Assembly: GCF_015354245.1 (NCBI RefSeq)
Contig: NZ_JADKYZ010000001.1
Coordinates: 124,001 to 188,000, forward strand
Origin: Diaphorobacter caeni
Lineage (GTDB): Bacteria > Pseudomonadota > Gammaproteobacteria > Burkholderiales > Burkholderiaceae_C
DNA: 64,000 nt
Direction of reading: 5' to 3'
Part shown: in pieces, positions 24,999 to 33,407 of the stretch
Layout of the letters: each line of letters opens with the position of its first letter
Position numbering within the stretch: position 1 is the first letter of the stretch
Notes under the pieces: model-generated
Told to the model about the DNA's origin: nothing
Databases searched by the model: none
Seen by the model: only the letters and a program-made list of their open reading frames with translations
Program-made: the position numbers and the translations under genes

Positions 24999-27458
24999 AT
25001 GAAACGCGAAACAGCCGATCTGACCCCCACCATGTCCATGCAACCCATCAGTCTCGACGTTCTGCGCGAGAAATATTTCAAGAATGATGAGAAGGATGTG
25101 GAGGAGTTGTATCGCCGAGTGGCACGTGCGCTGGCGTCCGTGGAGCGCGAAGACCTTCGCGAGCCTCTGGAAGCCAAATTCCTCGACAACCTGCGCATCG
25201 GCGCCATCGGTGCGGGCCGCATCATGAGCGCTGCCGGTACCGACATCCAGGCCACGCTGATCAACTGCTTCGTGCAGCCCGTGGGCGACTGCATCCAGGG
25301 CGTGGACGATGCGGGCTACCCCGGCATCTACGAGGCGCTGCGTGAGGCGGCCGAGACCATGCGCCGCGGCGGTGGCGTGGGCTACGACTTCTCGCGCATC
25401 CGTCCGCGCGGTGCGCTGGTCAAGGGCACCGCCTCGATGGCTTCGGGTCCGTGCAGCTACATCAATGTGTTCGACCAGTCCTGCTCCACCGTGGAGAGCG
25501 CCGGCGCGCGTCGCGGTGCGCAGATGGGCGTGCTGCGCATCGATCATCCAGATGTGCTCGACTTCATCACCGCCAAGCGCACACCGGGCCGCTGGAACAA
25601 CTTCAACGTCTCGGTCGGCGTGCCCGACGGCTTCATGCAGGCCGTGGAGGCGGACGGCGAGTGGGAGCTGGTCCACGAGGCCACACCCGGCGAGGAACTG
25701 CAGAAGGCCGGTGCGCGTCAGCGCGGCGACGGCCAGTGGGTCTACCGCACGGTGCGTGCGCGCGATCTGTGGGACACCATCATGAAGTCGGCCTACGACT
25801 TCGCCGAGCCGGGCATTCTGTTCCTCGACCAGATCAACACCGACAACAACCTGCACTACGCGGAAAAGATCCAAGCGACCAACCCCTGCGGCGAGCAGCC
25901 GCTGCCGCCCTACGGCTGCTGCGACCTTGGCCCAATCATCCTCACGCGCTTCGTGCGCAACCCGTTCGGCATCAACGGCGCTGCGAAGTTCGACTTCGAG
26001 GCGTTCGAAGCCTCGGTCGCGCTGCAGGTGCGCGCGCTCGACAACGTGCTCGACCTCACCTTCTGGCCGCTCGAGCAGCAACGTGCCGAGTCCGCCGCCA
26101 AGCGCCGCATCGGCGTGGGCTTCACCGGCATGGGCAACACGCTGGCCATGCTCAAGCTGCGCTATGACCGCGAAGAGGGCCGCGAGATGGCGGTGAAGAT
26201 CGCCGAGCACATGCGTGACGCGGCCTATACCGCGTCGGTCGAGCTGGCCAAGGAAAAGGGCGTGTTCCCCAAGTTCAACGCCGACGGCTATCTGGCCGCG
26301 GGCACGTTCGCCAGCCGCCTGCCCAAGGAGCTCAAGCAGCAGATCCGCAAGCACGGCATCCGCAACAGCCACCTGCTGTCGATCGCGCCCACCGGCACGG
26401 TGAGTCTGGCTTTCGCCGACAACGCGTCGAACGGCATCGAGCCGCCGTTCTCGTGGAGCTACACCCGCCGCAAGCGCGAGGCCGATGGCAGCAAGAGCGA
26501 GTACATCGTCGAGGACTACGCATGGCGCCTGTACAAGACGCTCGGCGGTGACGTCAACCAGCTGCCCGAGTACTTCGTGAGCGCGATGAACATGTCGGCC
26601 GGCGAGCACGTGGCGATGATGGAGGCGGTGCAGCCTTTCGTCGATACCGCCATCTCCAAGACGGTCAACGTGCCGGAAGACTATCCGTACGACGACTTCA
26701 AGAACCTCTATCTGCAGGCCTGGCATTCGGGCCTGAAGGGCCTGGCCACCTACCGCCCCAACAGCATTCTGGGCGCGGTGCTCGAAGTCACTCCCGCCCC
26801 CAAGGCCGAGGCTCCTGCGCCCGCCGCCGCCGTCGCGCCCGCACCGGCCATCGACCCGATGCGCACGATGATCGAAAGCCGTCCCAAGGGCGGACTGTCG
26901 GCCGTGGCGGAAAAGCTCGAGTACTGGACACAGGAAGGCCACAAGGCGCTGTACCTGATCGTCTCGTTCCTGCCGGTGCCCGATGGCCACGGCGGCTCGG
27001 TCGACCGCGCCATCGAGTTCTTCATGCCCGTGGGCCAGAGCGGCGAGTCGCAGCAGTGGATCACGTCGAGCATGCGCCTTCTGTCGCTGGCCGCGCGCGG
27101 CGGTTTCCTCGAACGCGCGCTCTCCGACATGCGCAAGGTGGCGTGGGATCGCGGCCCGGTGCGCCTTGGCTTCCACACCAAGGATGACGGCACCCGTGTG
27201 CCGCTGTGGCACGACTCCGAAGTCGCCGCCATCGCGTACGCGGTGCAGAACATCCTGGCGCAGCGCGCCGCGCCCCAGCAGCAGGTTCTGCCGCTTGGAG
27301 AGCCTGCGCTCACTGCGAATGCCGACATCGCCCAGAACGGCGGCAACCCGCCCACCATGGCTGGCAAGAAATGCCACGAATGCGGCGCGCACGCCGTGAT
27401 CCGCAAGGATGGCTGCGATTACTGCACGCAATGTGGAGCACTGGGCAGCTGCGGCTGA
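24999..27458 (+). CDS. nrdJ: Adenosylcobalamin-dependent (class II) ribonucleotide reductase
   Basis: The product is 819 residues. It reduces ribonucleotides to deoxyribonucleotides with a B12-generated radical, independent of oxygen, which suits a nitrate-respiring bacterium. Family landmarks are NCFVQPVGDCIQGV, RRGGGVGYDFSRIRPRGA, ESAGARRGAQMGVLRIDHPDV, the catalytic NPCGEQPLPPYGCCDLG and APTGTVSLAFADNASNGIEP. A Pro/Ala-rich linker (about 590-620) precedes a C-terminal domain ending in a zinc-ribbon-like CHECG...CDYCTQCG, which probably carries the redox-active cysteines. ATG 24999 follows GGAGAG. The in-frame extension to 24933 is not supported. Confidence 0.93.
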   Translation: MKRETADLTPTMSMQPISLDVLREKYFKNDEKDVEELYRRVARALASVEREDLREPLEAKFLDNLRIGAIGAGRIMSAAGTDIQATLINCFVQPVGDCIQGVDDAGYPGIYEALREAAETMRRGGGVGYDFSRIRPRGALVKGTASMASGPCSYINVFDQSCSTVESAGARRGAQMGVLRIDHPDVLDFITAKRTPGRWNNFNVSVGVPDGFMQAVEADGEWELVHEATPGEELQKAGARQRGDGQWVYRTVRARDLWDTIMKSAYDFAEPGILFLDQINTDNNLHYAEKIQATNPCGEQPLPPYGCCDLGPIILTRFVRNPFGINGAAKFDFEAFEASVALQVRALDNVLDLTFWPLEQQRAESAAKRRIGVGFTGMGNTLAMLKLRYDREEGREMAVKIAEHMRDAAYTASVELAKEKGVFPKFNADGYLAAGTFASRLPKELKQQIRKHGIRNSHLLSIAPTGTVSLAFADNASNGIEPPFSWSYTRRKREADGSKSEYIVEDYAWRLYKTLGGDVNQLPEYFVSAMNMSAGEHVAMMEAVQPFVDTAISKTVNVPEDYPYDDFKNLYLQAWHSGLKGLATYRPNSILGAVLEVTPAPKAEAPAPAAAVAPAPAIDPMRTMIESRPKGGLSAVAEKLEYWTQEGHKALYLIVSFLPVPDGHGGSVDRAIEFFMPVGQSGESQQWITSSMRLLSLAARGGFLERALSDMRKVAWDRGPVRLGFHTKDDGTRVPLWHDSEVAAIAYAVQNILAQRAAPQQQVLPLGEPALTANADIAQNGGNPPTMAGKKCHECGAHAVIRKDGCDYCTQCGALGSCG

Positions 27459-27481
27459 CAACCGATTCGCATCTCGGCTCA

Positions 27482-27520
27482 CATCTCCGTTCGCATGGCC
27501 GCTCCATGCGAGCGGAGATG
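27482..27520 (+). terminator. Terminator after nrdJ
   Basis: CATCTCCGTTCGCATGG (27482-27498) pairs with CCATGCGAGCGGAGATG (27504-27520) with one mismatch and a 5-base loop, then CCGTTTTGATC. The 17-bp stem is unusually long. Confidence 0.75.
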
Positions 27521-27625
27521 CCGTTTTGATCGGACTGTCCTCGCTCATGGCCCTGACGGGGCTGATCCGCGTGCGCCGACGCCGGAGCTGAGCGGCTTCG
27601 GGCAAGCGCCCGACATGGATGGTGG

Positions 27626-27658
27626 AAAGCAACGCATCGAGAGCTGCGTTGCTTTTTT
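27626..27658 (+). terminator. Second terminator before narXL
   Basis: AAAGCAACGCA (27626-27636) pairs with TGCGTTGCTTT (27645-27655), 8-base loop, followed by a run of T. It insulates narXL from nrdJ transcription. Confidence 0.85.
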
Positions 27659-27721
27659 GATTTGTGTCAGAGCGCGAATCGACGCTCTTTTTGGCGGCGG
27701 TTGAACGACAGCGTTTGTAAA

Positions 27722-27735
27722 TTGATCAATATCAA
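27722..27735 (+). promoter_or_regulatory. Perfect FNR/Anr box upstream of narXL
   Basis: TTGATCAATATCAA matches the FNR consensus TTGAT-N4-ATCAA at all ten defined positions. It lies 35 bp upstream of the narX start, a position that allows activation under low oxygen if transcription starts close to the gene. Confidence 0.8.
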
Positions 27736-27769
27736 TTTGCATTGCTTATGGCGTCTCTAGACTGCGGCG

Positions 27770-29707
27770 ATGAACAATCGGCCATCGCTCTCCACCAAGC
27801 TGCAGGTGCTTGGCGTCGCCTTTCTGCTGGTGGCGCTGGCATCCATCGGTTTCACGCTCTGGATCACCTGGCGGCTTGAGGGTGGGGCGGCTGCGGTCAA
27901 CGAGGCAGGGCGGCTGCGCATGAACATGATGCGCATGGTGCTCGCGCACCAGCACGAAACGCCCGAGGCGCTGGCGCAGCGCATGCTGCACTTTGACGAA
28001 TCGCTCGAGTTGCTGCGCGCGGGCGATCCCTCGCGCCCGTTGTTCGTGCCTTGGAACGATGAGGCGCGCACACACTACGCGCTGGTGCAGGGTGCGTGGT
28101 CGGCGCTCAAGGGCGACTGGCAGAAGCCTGCGCCGGTGGATGAAGTCCAGTCGCTGGAGCGAGCCGACCGGTTCGTCGCGTCGGTGGACATGTTCGTCGA
28201 ATCCATCGAAACGCAGATCGCGCGCCTCACCGCCGCGCTGCATCTGTTCCAGCTCTTCATGGTGGCGCTGGCCATCGGCTCGGCGGTGGCGTTCATCGCG
28301 CTCAGCTATTTGCTGGTGCTCAACCCCGTCTCTCGGCTGCAGGATGCGCTCTCGCGGGTGCGAAAGGGCGACCTGGCCACGCGCATCGAGGTCGACAGCA
28401 CGGACGAGTTCGGACAGCTCAACGCGGGCTTCAATCTGATGACGCATGCGCTGCAGTCCTCGCATGAAGACCTCGAGCAGAAGGTACGGGAAAAGACCGC
28501 GAGCATCAACGTTCAGAACCAGCGGCTTGCGGCGCTCTACGCGGTGAGCGCGCTGGCCGCCGAAGCCGGTGATCTGCACACGCTGACCCGGGGTTTCATT
28601 CAGGAGATCAAGAAGGTCGCCGCCTGCGATGCGGCCGTGGTGCGCTGGTCCGACGAGACCAACGAGCGCTACATGATGCTCGCCTCCGACGGCATGCCCG
28701 AGGCGGTGCAGGACGAGGAGCAGTGCCTGATGGCGGGCAGCTGCGAATGCGGCCAGTCACTGGACGGCGAACCGGCGGCGATGCGCGTGATCTCGCTGGT
28801 GCCCAAGGGCTCGCATGACAAGGGGCTCTCGCACTGCCTGCAGGCGGGTTTTCGCACCGTGGTGAGCATTCCCGTGCAGTTGCAGCAGCGGGTGCTCGGC
28901 GAGGTGGACCTGTTCTTTCGCACGCACGAGGAACTCAGCGACGGCATGCGCGACCTGCTCACGACCATGGCCCACCATCTCGCGAATTCGATGGAGAGCA
29001 TGCGGGTGACGGCGCTCGAACGCGAGGCCGCCGTGGCGCAGGAGCGCAGCCTGATCGCGCGCGAGCTGCACGACTCGATCGCGCAGTCGCTCGCGTTTCT
29101 CAAGATCCAGACGCATCTGCTGCGCGATGCCGTCGCGCGCAAGGACGAGGGCGCGCGCAACCGCACGATGGACGAGCTCGAGATCGGCGTGCAGGAGTGC
29201 TACAACGATGTGCGCGAGCTGCTGATCCACTTTCGCACGCGCACGCAGGACGAGGACATCGAGGACGCGCTGCGCTCCACGCTCTCCAAGTTTGAGCACC
29301 AGACCGGCGTGGCGACCACGCTGGCGATGCATGGCCACGGCTATCCGCTCGCGCCCGATGTGCAGATTCAGGTGCTGCACATCGTGCAGGAGGCGCTCTC
29401 CAACGTGCGCAAGCACGCCGGTGCCACGCGCGTCGATCTGCTGGTGCAGCGGCATCCGTTCTGGCGCTTCGAGGTGCTGGACAACGGCTGCGGGTTCGTG
29501 CTCGCCGATGTGCCGCCCGATTCGCTGCATGTCGGCCTTGGCATCATGAAGGAGCGCGCAGAGCGCATCAGCGCACGGCTCGAGGTGCGCGCGCGCGAGC
29601 CCGGTCCGGGAACGAGCGTGGTGGTGCAGTTGCCGCTGGCGGCAGGGCAGCTCGCGCCCGGCAAGAGCGGGCGGGCAAAGAATTTGGTTTCTCTCGATTC
29701 CCCATGA
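27770..29707 (+). CDS. narX: Nitrate/nitrite sensor histidine kinase NarX
   Basis: The product is 645 residues. It senses periplasmic nitrate and phosphorylates NarL. Transmembrane helix 1 (about 10-33) is followed by the nitrate-binding P-box-like AAVNEAGRLRMNMMRM (41-56). Transmembrane helix 2 (about 163-185), a HAMP domain, a cysteine-containing GAF-like central region (CLMAGSCECGQ) and the HisKA_3 phosphoacceptor ARELHDSIAQSLAFLKIQ follow, then the ATPase motifs EALSNVRKHAGA and DNGCGF. No clear ribosome site precedes the ATG. It overlaps narL by 4 bp (ATGA). The FNR box lies upstream. Confidence 0.94.
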   Translation: MNNRPSLSTKLQVLGVAFLLVALASIGFTLWITWRLEGGAAAVNEAGRLRMNMMRMVLAHQHETPEALAQRMLHFDESLELLRAGDPSRPLFVPWNDEARTHYALVQGAWSALKGDWQKPAPVDEVQSLERADRFVASVDMFVESIETQIARLTAALHLFQLFMVALAIGSAVAFIALSYLLVLNPVSRLQDALSRVRKGDLATRIEVDSTDEFGQLNAGFNLMTHALQSSHEDLEQKVREKTASINVQNQRLAALYAVSALAAEAGDLHTLTRGFIQEIKKVAACDAAVVRWSDETNERYMMLASDGMPEAVQDEEQCLMAGSCECGQSLDGEPAAMRVISLVPKGSHDKGLSHCLQAGFRTVVSIPVQLQQRVLGEVDLFFRTHEELSDGMRDLLTTMAHHLANSMESMRVTALEREAAVAQERSLIARELHDSIAQSLAFLKIQTHLLRDAVARKDEGARNRTMDELEIGVQECYNDVRELLIHFRTRTQDEDIEDALRSTLSKFEHQTGVATTLAMHGHGYPLAPDVQIQVLHIVQEALSNVRKHAGATRVDLLVQRHPFWRFEVLDNGCGFVLADVPPDSLHVGLGIMKERAERISARLEVRAREPGPGTSVVVQLPLAAGQLAPGKSGRAKNLVSLDSP

Positions 29708-30390
29708 ACACTCAGGTAAGCGTCTTTCTGATTGACGACCACACGCTGTTGCGTCGCGGTCTGGTGGCGTTGCTCGCGCAGCAGCCCGATCTCAAGGTGG
29801 TCGGCGAGGCGGCCGACGCAGGTCAGGCGCTGCGGCTGGTGCCCGAGCTGCGGCCCGACGTGATCCTGCTCGACAACCATCTGCCCGGCGTGACCGGCAT
29901 CGACGCGATTGCCGGGCTGCGCGAAGCATCTCCGCACAGCCGCATCCTCATGCTCACCGTGAGCGAGGATGGACAGGACCTCGCGGCCGCGCTGCGCAAG
30001 GGCGCACAGGGCTATCTGCTCAAGACCATCGAGGGCCACATGCTGGCCGATTCCATCCACCGCGCGATGCGCGGCGAGTCGGTGGTCAGCCCCGAGATGA
30101 TGGGCAAGCTCGTCGCCGCGCTGCGCTCGCAGGAGCCCGCAGCCGCGGAGGACGCGGTGAGCGAGCCTGCGCCGGAGGCGCAGCCGCAGCTCTCGCCGCG
30201 CGAAGAGGAAGTGCTGGGCGAAATCGCGCGTGGCGCGAGCAACAAGGAGATTGCGCGCACGCTCGACATCGCCGAGACCACGGTGAAGATCCATGTGCAG
30301 CACATCCTGCGCAAGCTCGGCCTGAGCTCGCGGGTGCAGGCGGCGGTCTATGCGTCCGACCGCGTGCGTGCGGTGGATCGACCCAGCTGA
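29704..30390 (+). CDS. narL: Nitrate/nitrite response regulator NarL
   Basis: The product is 228 residues. The receiver domain (about 1-125) has the acidic pair D11/D12 and phosphoacceptor D57 (DVILLDNHLPG), with K in YLLKT. The C-terminal LuxR-type helix-turn-helix shows LSPREEEVLGEIARGASNKEIARTLDIAETTVKIHVQHILRKL. It is translationally coupled to narX. It should activate the narK and narG genes downstream in the presence of nitrate. Confidence 0.95.
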   Translation: MNTQVSVFLIDDHTLLRRGLVALLAQQPDLKVVGEAADAGQALRLVPELRPDVILLDNHLPGVTGIDAIAGLREASPHSRILMLTVSEDGQDLAAALRKGAQGYLLKTIEGHMLADSIHRAMRGESVVSPEMMGKLVAALRSQEPAAAEDAVSEPAPEAQPQLSPREEEVLGEIARGASNKEIARTLDIAETTVKIHVQHILRKLGLSSRVQAAVYASDRVRAVDRPS

Positions 30391-30434
30391 TCCCGTCGGC
30401 GGCAAGCTGACACGGTCCTTGCAACGGCGTCCGA

Positions 30435-30462
30435 ATACTCCCTCATAGTTCTTTGGGAGTAT
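30435..30462. promoter_or_regulatory. Candidate NarL operator upstream of narK1
   Basis: ATACTCCC (30435-30442) and GGGAGTAT (30455-30462) form a perfect 8-bp dyad with a 12-base centre. Each arm carries TACTCCC, one base off the NarL heptamer TACYYMT. The 12-base spacing differs from the common 7-2-7 arrangement. It lies about 115 bp before narK1. Confidence 0.45.
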
Positions 30463-30575
30463 GCGCGCAAGGATCACCATCGTTCTTTCGCCGATATCCG
30501 AGCGTCCGGGCGAAGGATGTTCAGCCTTGAGCGAAAACCCGACCATCAAGCCATCTACCAAAAGAGGGCTTCCCC

Positions 30576-31865
30576 ATGGTCAATACGTCGATCGATGCCA
30601 CCACAAGTGGCGCAACCCGCGCGGTTGACGACGCCACCCAGAAACGTCGTGCGTGGTCGGTGCTGATCGTCAGCACGCTGGCCTTCACCGTGTGCTTCAT
30701 GGTCTGGATGATGTTCGGCGTGATCGGCATTCCGATCAAGAAGATGCTGAACCTGAACTCCACCCAGTTCGGCCTGCTCACCGCCATGCCGGTGCTCACC
30801 GGCTCGCTGGTGCGCGTGCCGCTCGGCATCTGGACCGACAAGTACGGCGGCCGCATCGTCATGACGATTCTCATGGCGCTCACCGTTCCCGCCATCTGGA
30901 TGATGGGCTACGCGACCGAGTACTGGCACTTCCTCGTCGCGGGGCTGTTCGTCGGTCTGGCAGGGGGCGCGTTCTCGGTGGGCACGCCCTATGTGGCGCG
31001 CTGGTTTCCGAAGGACCGTCAGGGCATGGCGATGGGCGTCTACGGCGCTGGCAACTCGGGCGCCGCGGTCAACAAGTTCGTCGCGCCGGTGATTCTCGTG
31101 GCGTTCGGCTGGGCCGCCGTTCCGCATGTGTACGCGGCCATCATGCTCGGAGCGGTGATCCTGTTCTGGCTCTTCAGCTACAGCGATCCATCGCACCTCG
31201 TGGCCAGCAACGTGAGCTTCACCGACCAGCTGAAGGCGCTCAAGGACCCCAAGGTTCTCAAGTACTGCCAGTACTACAGCATCGTGTTCGGCGGCTACGT
31301 GGCGCTGTCGCTGTGGATGGTGCAGTACTACGTCGGCGAATACGGTCTTGACATCCGCGTGGCCGCGCTGCTGGCGGCCTGCTTCTCGCTGCCCGGCGGC
31401 GTGCTGCGCGCCATCGGCGGTGTGCTGAGCGACAAGTACGGCGCGCACGCCGTCACCTGGTGGGTGATGTGGGTGAGCTGGATCTGCCTGTTCCTGCTGT
31501 CGTATCCGCAGACGGACTTCACCATCCTCACGGTCAACGGACCCACCACCTTCCACATCGGTCTGAACGTCTACGCGTTCACCGGCCTGATGTTCGTGCT
31601 CGGCATCGCGTGGGCCTTCGGCAAGGCCAGCGTCTTCAAGTACATCAGCAACGACTACCCCGGAAACATCGGCGCGATCAGCGGCATCGTGGGTCTGGCC
31701 GGCGGTCTGGGCGGCTTCATTCTGCCGATCCTGTTCGGTGTGCTCATGGACTGGACCGGCATCCGCTCGAGCGCCTTCATGCTGATGTACGGCGTGGTCT
31801 GGGTGTCGCTGATCTGGATGTATTTCACCGAGGTGCGCCGCACCAACGTGATGGCGGCTTCCTGA
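30576..31865 (+). CDS. narK1: Nitrate/nitrite transporter, NarK1 type
   Basis: The product is 429 residues, an MFS protein with about 12 transmembrane segments. It shows the NarK family signatures GLAGGAFSVGTPYVARWFPKDRQGMAMGVYGAGNSGA and the later GKASVFKYISNDYPGNIGAISGIVGLAGGLGGF (the nitrate signature). The NarK1 class is thought to be a nitrate/proton symporter. GAGGG precedes the start. The gene is followed by a second, more distant narK, a pair found fused in some denitrifiers but separate here. Confidence 0.92.
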   Translation: MVNTSIDATTSGATRAVDDATQKRRAWSVLIVSTLAFTVCFMVWMMFGVIGIPIKKMLNLNSTQFGLLTAMPVLTGSLVRVPLGIWTDKYGGRIVMTILMALTVPAIWMMGYATEYWHFLVAGLFVGLAGGAFSVGTPYVARWFPKDRQGMAMGVYGAGNSGAAVNKFVAPVILVAFGWAAVPHVYAAIMLGAVILFWLFSYSDPSHLVASNVSFTDQLKALKDPKVLKYCQYYSIVFGGYVALSLWMVQYYVGEYGLDIRVAALLAACFSLPGGVLRAIGGVLSDKYGAHAVTWWVMWVSWICLFLLSYPQTDFTILTVNGPTTFHIGLNVYAFTGLMFVLGIAWAFGKASVFKYISNDYPGNIGAISGIVGLAGGLGGFILPILFGVLMDWTGIRSSAFMLMYGVVWVSLIWMYFTEVRRTNVMAAS

Positions 31866-31904
31866 ACTGCATTCAGGCTGCGTTCAATTTCTCTGGAGAC
31901 TTTC

Positions 31905-33350
31905 ATGTCAAACCAAACTGCAACCCTGGGAGCACGCCGCAAAGGCCGGATGCTCACGCTCTGGACGCCGGAGGACAAGGCCTTCTGGCAGCGCGAGGGC
32001 GAGGCCATCGCCCGCGTGAACCTGTGGATCTCGGTGCCCTCGCTGTTCCTTGCCTTCTGCATCTGGCAGGTGTGGAGCGTGGTCGCCGTGAACCTGCCGG
32101 CGATGGGCTTCAAATATTCGACCAACCAGCTGTTCTGGTTGGCTGCGGCGCCCGCGCTCTCGGGTGCGACGCTGCGCATCTTCTACTCGTTCATGATTCC
32201 GGTGTTCGGCGGCCGTCGCTGGACCGCGATCTCCACCGCGTCGCTGCTGATCCCCGCGCTCGGCATCGGCTACGCGGTGCAGGACCACAACACCGGCTAT
32301 CCCACCATGCTGATGCTCGCGCTGCTGTGCGGCCTCGGCGGTGGGAACTTCAGCTCGAGCATGGCCAACATCAGCTTCTTCTTTCCGAAGGAGCGCAAGG
32401 GCTCGGCGCTCGGCGTGAACGCGGGCCTTGGCAACCTGGGCGTGTCGGCGGTGCAGTTCCTGAGCCCGCTGGTCATCACGGCCGGCGTGTTCGGCGTGCT
32501 CGGCGGGGATCCTCAGACCATCGTGAAGGCCGGTCAGACGCAGACCATCTGGGCGCAGAACGCCGCGTTCATCTGGGTGCCATGGATCGCGCTGTGCTCC
32601 ATTGCCGCATGGTTCGGCATGAACGACATCGCCGACGCCAGGGCCAGCTTCGCCGACCAGGCCTCGATCTTCCGCAACAAGCACAACTGGGTGATGTGCG
32701 TGCTGTACCTCGGCACCTTCGGCTCGTTCATCGGCTTCGCCGCCGGCTTTCCGTTGCTCATCAAGGCGCTCTTCCCGCAGGTCAATCCACTCGCCTATGC
32801 CTGGATGGGCCCGCTGGTCGGCGCGCTCGTGCGGCCCTTCGGCGGATGGCTGGCCGACAAGATCGGCGGCGGCGTGGTGACGTTCTGGAACTTCATGGTC
32901 ATGGCGCTGGCGGTGATCGGCGTGCTGTATTTCCTGCCCAAGGGCTCGGGCGGCTTCGTGTTCCCGTTCGGCCCGGCCGAAGGCAGCTTCGCGGGCTTCT
33001 TCGCGATGTTCCTGGTGCTGTTCTGCACCACCGGCATCGGCAACGGATCGACCTTCCGCATGATCCCCGTGATCTTCCTCACGCAGAAGATGCGCCGCGT
33101 GCGCGAAGGCGACGAGGCCGCGAAGGCGCAGGCCATCAAGGAAGGCAACACCGAAGGCGCAGCCGCCGTGGGCTTTGCCGGAGCGCTGGGCGCGTATGGC
33201 GGCTTCTTCATCCCCAAGAGCTATGGCAGCTCGATTGCCGCCACCGGCGGGCCCGAGATGGCTCTGTGGTGCTTCGCGATCTTCTATGTGGTCTGCGTCG
33301 TCATCACCTGGTGGTTCTACTCGCGCAAGAACGCCGAGATGCCCTGCTGA
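31905..33350 (+). CDS. narK2: Nitrate/nitrite transporter, NarK2 type
   Basis: The product is 481 residues, MFS fold with about 12 transmembrane segments. Signatures are GLGGGNFSSSMANISFFFPKERKGSALGVNAGLGNLGVSAVQF and later GFAGALGAYGGFFIPKSYG. The NarK2 class is regarded as a nitrate/nitrite antiporter, exporting the nitrite made by NarGHI. An extra loop near 390-410 (RRVREGDEAAKAQAIKEGN) is cytoplasmic and charged. TCTGGAGACTTTC precedes the ATG. It lies 39 bp after narK1 and 57 bp before narG, in the same operon. Confidence 0.92.
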   Translation: MSNQTATLGARRKGRMLTLWTPEDKAFWQREGEAIARVNLWISVPSLFLAFCIWQVWSVVAVNLPAMGFKYSTNQLFWLAAAPALSGATLRIFYSFMIPVFGGRRWTAISTASLLIPALGIGYAVQDHNTGYPTMLMLALLCGLGGGNFSSSMANISFFFPKERKGSALGVNAGLGNLGVSAVQFLSPLVITAGVFGVLGGDPQTIVKAGQTQTIWAQNAAFIWVPWIALCSIAAWFGMNDIADARASFADQASIFRNKHNWVMCVLYLGTFGSFIGFAAGFPLLIKALFPQVNPLAYAWMGPLVGALVRPFGGWLADKIGGGVVTFWNFMVMALAVIGVLYFLPKGSGGFVFPFGPAEGSFAGFFAMFLVLFCTTGIGNGSTFRMIPVIFLTQKMRRVREGDEAAKAQAIKEGNTEGAAAVGFAGALGAYGGFFIPKSYGSSIAATGGPEMALWCFAIFYVVCVVITWWFYSRKNAEMPC

Positions 33351-33407
33351 TCTCTTCTCGCCCCCCGACATAACAAGACAAGTCAGTTCAATTTTTGGAG
33401 TTCCACG

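Larger units (their letters stand above)
27459..27769. other. 311-bp gap between nrdJ and narX with two terminators and an FNR box
   Basis: No convincing gene. It holds the nrdJ terminator (27482-27520), a second terminator hairpin (27626-27658) and the FNR box (27722-27735). A 60-codon frame across the first part (ending 27591) overlaps the hairpin and the end of nrdJ and is probably not translated. Confidence 0.7.

Noticed and set aside
27409-27591. 60-codon frame after nrdJ
   Set aside because: Overlaps the nrdJ end and the terminator stem, and has no ribosome site.
24969-27632. Minus-strand frame of 887 codons antisense to nrdJ
   Set aside because: Antisense shadow of a clearly identified ribonucleotide reductase; His/Arg/Val-rich composition typical of such shadows.
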